Assembly: GCF_009734385.1 (NCBI RefSeq)
Contig: NZ_CP046452.1
Coordinates: 62,001 to 126,000, forward strand
Length of the DNA stretch: 64,000 nt
From: Corynebacterium kalinowskii
GTDB lineage: Bacteria; Actinomycetota; Actinomycetes; Mycobacteriales; Mycobacteriaceae
Direction: 5' to 3'
Numbering within the stretch: the stretch's first letter is position 1; each line of letters starts with the position of its first letter. Under the pieces are notes generated by a model, which saw only the letters and a list, made by a program, of their open reading frames with translations, was not told the origin of the DNA and did no database searches. The translations under genes were made by a program, and so were the position numbers. Shown piece after piece: positions 9,061 to 16,300 of the stretch.

Positions 9061-9122
9061 CGGAGTCGAATCCGGCAAGATTCGACTCCGCGAAGATTGA
9101 AGCTCCGGCAAGAACTTCAATC
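9061..9122. repeat. Two tandem hairpins with the same loop motif
   Basis: Hairpin 1 has a perfect 12-bp stem (9061-9072 with 9079-9090) and loop CGGCAA. Hairpin 2 has a perfect 8-bp stem (9095-9102 with 9115-9122) and loop CTCCGGCAAGAA. The stems differ in sequence, but both present CCGGCAAGA across stem top and loop. No T-run follows either, so they are not ordinary intrinsic terminators. They may be RNA structures, a recombination or transposition end, or a protein-binding RNA. Confidence 0.6.
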
Positions 9123-9235
9123 ACAATCCTCAAACCAGTGCTAACCAATTTGGAGGAGATGTGTCTATCTTGGCATGCCCAAATCAGTCACACAACCCTA
9201 AGACAACGTGTCCCCTTGTCGTGGGGGTGAGTTAG

Positions 9236-10312
9236 GTGGGGCGCTTTTCGAAAATGGTTGCGGCACCGACGCCGGAAAGTGCCCCGCGTCTTGATGTGTC
9301 CAAAAATGCCACCGATGTGGATTCCCTTAACGACCATGGGATCCAGTACGCGCGTCGCCGTCCCGTTATTACTGATCATGAGCGATTCGACAGGCTATGC
9401 AACTTTTCCATTAAACAGCCCAACGCTGAGCTTGCGATAGATGCGATTAAGCAGGCAGCCACCGTGTGGTGCCTGACTGAGAAGAAATCAGACAAACGCG
9501 ATGCTGATGGTGTCAAGTTCTTAGCGACCTATCTTTACAAGGAGTCGCTGTATTGGGGTCAGATCGACCCGCGGCGAGCGTTGCAGCGTGCCACAGCGGA
9601 ATCATGGCTTGCTTCCCAGTCTTTTGCTCCCACCAGTGCTAGGACGTACAAAGCTGTTCTTCATACTGCGGGTCGAGTACTGTACCCGGCAGAATTTCCG
9701 CCAGCCAATCGGTACAGCAATCCACGAGCAAAACCGGTCGACCCTGCGTCGGTCGAGCTCATTGATGAGTTGTACGGTGTCGCGGCGACACTGCCAGCCG
9801 TTCACCGATTGCGTTTGCAGTTGATTTTGGACTTGACGACTCAGGCGGGGCTGCGCTCGGCGGAGGTGCTTGATTTGCGGGGCAGTGATGTCACCGCACG
9901 AATCCTCGACACAGGCGAGCGCATAGCTCTTGTTCGTGTCCATAGGCGAGGGAAAGTCGATCGAGTCGTGCCGGTGATTTCCCCTGCTCGCAGCAAAAGG
10001 CTTCTTGACCACGCAAAAACTGTGGGGCGCGGGCACTTCTTCCCATCACCTTCGGGTGGCCGTCCATACAATTCGTCGGTTGCGAACGTCTTTCAGTATT
10101 TGCGTGAGCGGGGTTTTCCGTCTACGACCGTGGAGGCACTGCGGGCGCGTTGGCTGGTGGATCTTGCAAACTCGCCGTTGCCCGCGGCAGTGGTGTTCCA
10201 ATTGGCCGGGAATTCGCATTATCGGTCCTTGGCGACCCACCATGACCATTTGATGTCGATGGAGCCGAAGGGTGTCGCTGAGCTTATGCTTCGGGCGCGG
10301 AGGTTGGCATGA
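9236..10312 (+). CDS. Tyrosine-recombinase-fold protein with degenerate active site
   Basis: The 358-residue protein has the two-domain layout of phage-integrase-type recombinases. In the C-terminal domain, box I Arg is present (R207 in QAGLRSAEVLDL), as is the beta-hairpin Lys (K240 in RGKVDRVVPV) and the second Arg (R303 in VEALRARW). The His of HxxR is replaced by E300. The GH position reads GNS. Where the nucleophilic Tyr should be the sequence is ATHHDHL (333-339), with no Tyr. It is therefore probably not a working recombinase, although it could still bind DNA. A GTG at 9236 with an upstream GGGGGTGAG is the best start. Its stop overlaps the next gene by 4 bp, so the two are translationally coupled. 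Confidence 0.65.
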   Translation: MGRFSKMVAAPTPESAPRLDVSKNATDVDSLNDHGIQYARRRPVITDHERFDRLCNFSIKQPNAELAIDAIKQAATVWCLTEKKSDKRDADGVKFLATYLYKESLYWGQIDPRRALQRATAESWLASQSFAPTSARTYKAVLHTAGRVLYPAEFPPANRYSNPRAKPVDPASVELIDELYGVAATLPAVHRLRLQLILDLTTQAGLRSAEVLDLRGSDVTARILDTGERIALVRVHRRGKVDRVVPVISPARSKRLLDHAKTVGRGHFFPSPSGGRPYNSSVANVFQYLRERGFPSTTVEALRARWLVDLANSPLPAAVVFQLAGNSHYRSLATHHDHLMSMEPKGVAELMLRARRLA

Positions 10313-12057
10313 TCTCGATGCTGGAGCATGGTTTTGTCATCAAAGCGGATGTGTGGAGTCGCGCGCAGGAGGTCATCCGTAGAGGTCATGCCGCTGAATA
10401 TATTGAGCAGATTAATGCCCAATATCGGGGCGCGGGAGGTCGTAAGGCTACTGCGGTGGTGCCCTCTATCGAGGCCGTGCTAACGGCGGGATTGGCGCTG
10501 ATCATGATTGGTAAGCCGGCGTCGATTGCGGGTATTCATCGATTGTTATGTGAGTTAGAACCTGATCAACGCCTCGAGTGTGGGTTTGCTAAAGACGGTG
10601 CACTCCTTGCATATCCGGCGTTCGCGAATTGGCTGAATCGGCAGCTCGAGGTCTTTGACCCTGGTGCTGATCTTGTGGCGCGCCGCGTGCTCAATCACGT
10701 CCATCGACAGCAGCTTGCCGCGCGCACTGCGGAGCAGCGAGAAGCTAGTGAGCTTGCTCGCGAGCGTAGAGACGAGCTAGTCAACCTTATTGTTGCCGGC
10801 AGCGTCGATGATCGTTGCCCAGGTGGCTATGCCGGTGATGTCGTGGCCGATGAAACGATTATTGACCTCGCAGGCCCAAGTGAAGGCTTAGGTGTGCGGC
10901 CGGATAAGCAGCGCGCAGCTGCTTACGCGGGTGCGTATTACATGCGGGATAAAACGCATCAGCTAGGTACTGGTGAGAAAATGCGTGAGGTGACCAAGCG
11001 AGGTTTCGGTATTGGTGTCACAGCTGTGTCGAGGGTGGGGAGCGCCGATGACTTGTATTCGGTTTCTCCTGTGATTACCGCGATAAGTATTGACAAGCCT
11101 TCGCCTGGATCAACGGTTGCATTGGGTCGGGCTTTGCAGATGCATCAGGCGAATGGATTTGCAGCGTCGGTAAAAACAAAAGCTAACGCACGTTTGCCCT
11201 ACTTATGTGTGGATATGGGGTATTCGGTGCGTCCTGATTTCACGACAGTCGTCCATGATCACGGTTTTGCTCCGGTAATGCGCTACCCCGTGTCGAGGCA
11301 GACCGTGTGGGCGAGTGAGAAACCTGAGTTTGGTTCTCAGTCGCCCGGTCCTGTACAGATCAACGGTGCCTTCTACTGTCCGGCGGCTTTGCCACTAGCA
11401 CGACAGCGCCGGTTGGTTCGTCGGCTCAATGAGCTGCTTGATGAGCAGGACGGGTTCGAAGCCCATGACCAAGCACTACAGAAGCTTCTTCCTCTGTTGA
11501 TGGGGACGAACTCGCGGCCCCTCAAGTTCGTCAGTAAGCGGAAACGATCCCCAGAAACTATCCCGACCTATCAGATCGATCTTGTGTGCCCAGCAGTGCA
11601 GGGGCGAGTGAAGTGTCCGCTGAAGCCAGAATCACTGATCATTGCTTTTGATCAGCCAGAGGTGAAACCGACATGGTCAGCTGATCGGTACCGGTGTTGT
11701 TCAAAATCCCAGATCCGGCACACGTACACGTCTGAGCAATGGAAGCTCGCGCAATGGGGGATGGTGCCGGGGTCATGGGAACATGCGATTTATTATGAAG
11801 CCGCGCGGAGTCTAACCGAGCAGCGTTTTTCGATCATGAAGTCGCAGCATTTGTCGGGGCGAGAGCATTTGAAATGGTCTCCGCGTCGAGAACCGATGAT
11901 CAGTGTGATTATCGCTTTGTGGATTGCGGCCACCAACCTCGCGATTCAGGACAGTCACGTGGCAAAGGGGCCTCGTCCATCGTCGATTAAGAAACAGAAG
12001 CGACGTTTGGAACGCGATCTTGGTCGTCCGCTCATGAGCACCCCACCACGCACATAA
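10309..12057 (+). CDS. DDE-type transposase-like protein
   Basis: The 582-residue protein has a plausible RNase H-fold DDE triad: D181 in VADETIIDL, D302 in LCVDMGYS, and E504 in SLTEQRFSIMKSQ, the last having the usual E..F..K context of transposases. Between D302 and E504 there is an insertion with Cys pairs (LVCP..VKCP, RCC) as in several IS families. The start overlaps the recombinase-like gene by 4 bp (ATGA), so the proteins are probably made together. I cannot assign it to a known IS family from memory. A strong terminator follows 9 bases after the stop codon. No terminal inverted repeats were found around the block, so mobility is inferred from the protein only. Confidence 0.65.
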   Translation: MISMLEHGFVIKADVWSRAQEVIRRGHAAEYIEQINAQYRGAGGRKATAVVPSIEAVLTAGLALIMIGKPASIAGIHRLLCELEPDQRLECGFAKDGALLAYPAFANWLNRQLEVFDPGADLVARRVLNHVHRQQLAARTAEQREASELARERRDELVNLIVAGSVDDRCPGGYAGDVVADETIIDLAGPSEGLGVRPDKQRAAAYAGAYYMRDKTHQLGTGEKMREVTKRGFGIGVTAVSRVGSADDLYSVSPVITAISIDKPSPGSTVALGRALQMHQANGFAASVKTKANARLPYLCVDMGYSVRPDFTTVVHDHGFAPVMRYPVSRQTVWASEKPEFGSQSPGPVQINGAFYCPAALPLARQRRLVRRLNELLDEQDGFEAHDQALQKLLPLLMGTNSRPLKFVSKRKRSPETIPTYQIDLVCPAVQGRVKCPLKPESLIIAFDQPEVKPTWSADRYRCCSKSQIRHTYTSEQWKLAQWGMVPGSWEHAIYYEAARSLTEQRFSIMKSQHLSGREHLKWSPRREPMISVIIALWIAATNLAIQDSHVAKGPRPSSIKKQKRRLERDLGRPLMSTPPRT

Positions 12058-12066
12058 CGAAGTGTT

Positions 12067-12106
12067 GCCCTCCTGCAGTTGAGTTGAATCACGCAGGAGG
12101 GCTTTT
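12067..12106 (+). terminator. Intrinsic terminator after the transposase-like gene
   Basis: A perfect 10-bp stem (12067-12076 with 12093-12102, GCCCTCCTGC and its complement), a 16-base loop, and TTTT at 12103-12106. Confidence 0.85.
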
Positions 12107-12346
12107 CTGGTTCTTAAGTTCTTCGGGACTTCTGACGGCAAAAAATCGGTGAAGTTAATTTGAAGGCATGTATGCGTGGGCACACTTGACATGGGTTTAC
12201 GCTCGGATCGCAACATTTCGGGTTGTTGGAAGGCGATCAAACGGGCTTTCGCGTTGATTTTCTACCAGGGGTTTTGTTGCGGGAAAATTCGGGACTTTTG
12301 ATTTTTGACCTCGGTAGCAGCTTTGAAACTTTGGTGGTTGACCTAG

Positions 12347-12381
12347 GTTCGTGAACCGCTCACAGTGAGCGGTTCTCGAAC
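12347..12381. repeat. 35-bp near-perfect palindrome
   Basis: The arms at 12347-12363 and 12365-12381 are reverse complements at 16 of 17 positions around a single central base at 12364. The inner core is GAACCGCTCAC/GTGAGCGGTTC. No T-run follows directly. It lies between two terminators in a stretch without genes, downstream of the transposase-like gene. It could be an end or resolution site, a dimeric protein site, or the 5' hairpin of a small RNA ending at 12432. Confidence 0.6.
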
Positions 12382-12389
12382 TGCGACGG

Positions 12390-12432
12390 CCGGAGGTCAC
12401 AAACTCGAAAGGGTATGTGACCTCCGGTTTTT
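12390..12432 (+). terminator. Strong intrinsic terminator with no assigned gene
   Basis: A perfect 11-bp stem (12390-12400 with 12417-12427, CCGGAGGTCAC), a 16-base loop, then TTTTT. No coding sequence ends just before it on the plus strand, so it may end a non-coding transcript that starts between 12110 and 12340. Confidence 0.7.
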
Positions 12433-12691
12433 CGTGTCCGGGCACGAGTGTAGTCAATTTTTGTGAATGCGGGAGTGTCTTGTGTAAGTCCCGGGGATGG
12501 GATGGCGTGCCGGCGTCCTTCCGTGATCCTGCCCACCCGGTCGATGAACCGTTCTGGTCGCCATTAGGTACGCCGGAACCACCATCACTAGAAGATGGCC
12601 AACAAGGAACTTTCACCGTGACCGCCAGGAATTTCTGCGAACTTGACGTGTCACACCGACCTACCAAAACTCACTAGGCAGGGTCCAGAAA

Positions 12692-12938
12692 TCACGCCAC
12701 TATAGCCGACTCACGGACCTCGTTCCGGTACTCAGTCGGGCTCAGACCAGTGAGTCGGCGGAACTGCTGGGCCGCATGAGCCTGAGCGCTCCAGCCGACA
12801 GCCTGGGTGATCTCCCGCACGGCAGATCAGTCTCACTCAACATCCGATTCATCTCCCGCACCCACAACCGAGTCAACAACCCGAGCGAATTGACACTCAG
12901 CTCCTCCACGAACAGTCCGCGGAGACGTGATGCGAACA
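12692..12938 (-). pseudogene. Remnant of an AraC-family regulator (C-terminal HTH)
   Basis: Read on the minus strand, this segment encodes the C-terminal double HTH of an AraC regulator: RLRGLFVEELSVNSLGLL, then REMNRMLSETDLP. After a one-base deletion near 12815 it continues in another frame as VREITQAVGWSAQAHAA and FRRLTGLSPTEYRNEVR to a TGA at 12692-12694. The helix spacing and the GLSPTEYR ending are typical. The ligand domain and start are missing, and the upstream sequence is an MFS fragment instead. Clearly broken. Confidence 0.7.
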
Positions 12939-13362
12939 GCCATGTGGGAGTGCCAAGCGTGCTGAGCGTGGCGATGAGGGCGAGTGCGTGCCCACCCAGG
13001 ATTGCCAGGCGTGCGCGGCGCGTGCCGACGGTGTCGGTCAAGCTCCCACCGAGCAGCGCAGAGACCACGCCGACCAGCCTCACGATCAGAAGCAGAAGAG
13101 GAAGCAGTTTGTCGCTGCCCAGAAGCGTGAGGGTGATGGGACCGTGGTAGCTATAGAACATGAGCCCACTGGCGCAGCACAGGAAGATCGCGATGACCAT
13201 GTGTGCCACGTGTGAGTTCTTCAACGGGCCGGGCCGCTCAACACGGCGACTGCGCTTCTGAACCGCACCTGCGCCGTCACTCCAGTTCTTCCCAGAGCAC
13301 CAGTCGCAGACTGCTTCGTCGGCGGCTGGTGTTTGTCCCCGGCAAAGATATCCTTGAGTCAT
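12939..13362 (-). pseudogene. Fragment of an MFS transporter fused to the AraC remnant
   Basis: The minus strand encodes about three hydrophobic segments (MVIAIFLCCASGLMF, LLPLLLLIVRLVGVVSALLGG, LAILGGHALALIATL) with a basic loop DTVGTRRARLA between them. This resembles the C-terminal half (TM7-TM9) of a major facilitator transporter. About 50 polar residues before the first segment look like the central cytoplasmic loop. The reading frame runs directly into the AraC-type helix-turn-helix remnant, so both genes were truncated and joined. The first bases overlap the start of the large NTPase gene on the other strand. Confidence 0.55.
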
Positions 13363-16300
13363 GATGACAGATCGTGCGGCGAGTTCCTACTCCACGGGTG
13401 GCGGTGGCGTCGTCCTGGAGCACCGCTACGCTGCGACCCTCCTCGCGCGATTGCTCGTCGGAGCACCTTGCGCAGAGATCGGCGACAACATCGAACTAAC
13501 CAAGGTGCGCCTTCAGGCGAGTGACATCAGCGCCGTTGACGACATCGTCCTCGAGGGTAAAGCGCCCGACGGGGCCCTCCATCGTGCCTCTATCGGAGTT
13601 CGTCGCAATCCAGCCCTCAACGCCAGCGACACGGCCTCAGTTCCTCTCATTCGCGACTTCCTGGCGGTTGTCACGGAGCACTGGGACGAAGTGTCAGCTG
13701 GGCCATGGTCGCTGGTGCTGGCGGTGGCCGGGTCGAGACAGGCGTTCGGGCAGGTAGCGGCGCTCTCGGTGATTGCCCGGTCGGTTTCCAACGCCGACGA
13801 CTTCGACGCCGCCGTGAATCGGACCGGAGCCGCCAACGCTCGTACACGGCAACGCCTGGCGCACCTGAAGGAGCTGGTTGTCGCCGCCGCGGTCGAGGAC
13901 ATCGACCTAGCCGACCTCGGCGCGGACGAGCTCGTTTGGAGACTGCTGTCGAGCCTGTCCGTTCGCACCTTGAGGCTTGAAGGAACCGACACATCTGACC
14001 GATCGTCTGCTGTCGCAGTCCTCCAGGGGGCCGTCCTTGATGGAACGTCGGCAACGGCAGAGGCCGTGCTGCACCGGCTTGCTGAACTCGTCGACGAGTA
14101 CGCCCCGTCTGGCGCGCAGGTGGCGGGTGCGATGTTGCGCCGCCGCCTTACTACCTATCCGCTGAAGCAGTTCGGGCCTCACCAACGCGCCTGGGCGATC
14201 GTCGAACGACTCGATGGTCTCCTACGCCAGCAGACCCGTTCGACCATTTCTGCTGGGACCGAGTCGGTTCATCTTCAGCGCGACGAAGCTGTCGAAGCGC
14301 TCCGGCGGTCGATGGAGGCCTGTGCCGATGCAGGCGGGCTGCTCATAGTGACGGGCGAGCCAGACGTCGGCAAGTCTGCGCTCTCGGTCGCAGTCGGGGA
14401 CTTGCTGCGCGCCAACGGAGCGTTCGTCGCGGGTATGAGCCTCCGAGACGTTCGCGGCAGTGTCCTTGAGTTCGAGGGTCAACTCGGCGGAGTGGCTCTG
14501 GCTGACCTTTTCGGCGGCGCGCCGACCGCCACGGCGCGGCTGCTCGTGATCGACGGGTGCGAAGCAGTCTTGGAGGGCCACGAGTCGCTCTTCACGGAGC
14601 TGGCTGCGTCCGCAATGAAACAATCCATCGGCGTCGTGGCAGTGACGCGGTCCGACGGGGCGAAGTTCGTGGAGGCTGTATTGCAGCGGGTGGCCGATAC
14701 GGTGGATCCCCTGCAGAAGGTGCAGACCCATGTGGTCCAGGAACTCACCCAGGCAGAACGCGCGCTACTCGCCGAACGCATCCCCGGGCTAACCCGAGTC
14801 AACGAAAACGCCAAATCCAACTGGTTGCTTGGGCGCCCGGGGCTGGTCGACGCCTTACTGCGTTCCGGCCGGCCCATCGAGCCCGATCGTCTCCTCTGCG
14901 AGGCGGACGTCTACGTCGCCGTTTGGAACGGCCTCGTGCTCCGCGATGGGACGCATAGACCGGGTACTGCGCCGCCCGAGGAGCGCGAAGACGCAACCCT
15001 CACGGTCGCTCGGCGGCGTCTCGGCGCGCAGGAGGCAAATCCTACTTCCGCCGCCGTCAGGGAGCTGCGTTCCGACGGGGTCTTCCGTGCCGACGCAAAC
15101 CCTGCCCTCTCTCAAGGGCCTGACTTCTCGACAGACCTGTACCGCGACTTCGCGTTATGCAGACTCTTCCTGAAAGTCGGATGGACGCCACTCACCGAGA
15201 ACGCGGCTCCCCGCTGGACGATTCGGGCAGCGAGGTTGGCGTGCGAAGCGCGCCTGGCGAACCTAGGTGATCGAACACGCCGTCAAGTCTGGGATGAGCT
15301 GGCCGAGGAGTTCAACGCCATAGCCGTTGGCGAAGGGATCCGATGGAGAGAGGTCCCCGTCGAAGCCCTCCTAACCGTCGGCGATGCACGCCAAGCGATC
15401 GGGGAGCTCTGGGACGTACTCCAACGAGGAGAGGATCTCGACGCGCTGTTGCGCCTCGCGGCTTCGCGATACGGAGGCGTGTTCGGTGACCGGTTCGCAT
15501 TGGCTCCCATTGTTGAGGTTGCCTTCTGCGAAGGTAGAGACCTCGGGCGGCCGCAGGCTGGCACGCGCGACACTCAGCACAAACGTGTCCAGGAACTGGT
15601 ACTCGCGTGGTTGCGCGGCATGGCTCACGCCGGCGCAGGTCCTGACCCTCTCCGTCAGCGAGTGCGTGAAACCATCCTCGGACAGGACCGGCCCCTGTAT
15701 GACGAGTTCGCAATCCAAGCTCTAGCCGCACTGGGTGAAGATCTCAACGATGCCGCTGCCTCGTGGCTGCGCACAGTCGCGCGCGAGCGGCCGAATTCAC
15801 TTCGCGAGATACCCGAGTCACCGTCCTCGGCGCTCGCTTTGGCGTCAATCGACCCCGACCTCCTCCTTGAACTCACCGAGGCCTACTACATCGAGCAGCC
15901 CCAACCAGAAGACACTGAACTCGGATGGGTCGGCCTGCGGGGCCGCAGCCATCTCGACGACGGGATCCGCGACTTCGGACATGGCAACAAATTCGGGTTC
16001 GGGCCGCCTAGCGCCGCCTGGTACTTCGGGCCCTTCTTCAGGCTGCTGAACCTAACGCCACTCAAGACCATCGCATTCATAAACCGGATGCTCAACCAGG
16101 CGGCTTTCTATCGCGTCACAGACGAGACCCAGACTGTGACCGCAGACGTTGACTGGAGCAGCTATCCGGGCGCGTCGCTGCATCTGACCGCCAAGAGCGG
16201 GCCACGACACTACGTTGGAGACTCCCACGTGTGGAGTTGGTACCGTGGCACCAGTGTCGGTCCCTACCCGTGCATGAGCGCCCTCCTTGCGCTCGAACGC

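Larger units (their letters stand above)
12107..12691. other. 585-base stretch without a recognised gene
   Basis: It holds the 35-bp palindrome and the orphan terminator. After 12433 neither strand shows a protein I recognise. Short open frames on both strands have no ribosome site or familiar motif and may be debris of a lost gene. Confidence 0.5.

Noticed and set aside
9061..9122. Intrinsic terminators for the small DNA-binding protein gene
   Set aside because: Neither hairpin is followed by a T-run, so ordinary Rho-independent termination is unlikely.
12417..12677. An 86-residue plus-strand open frame after the orphan terminator
   Set aside because: It begins inside the terminator hairpin, has no ribosome site and resembles no family I know.
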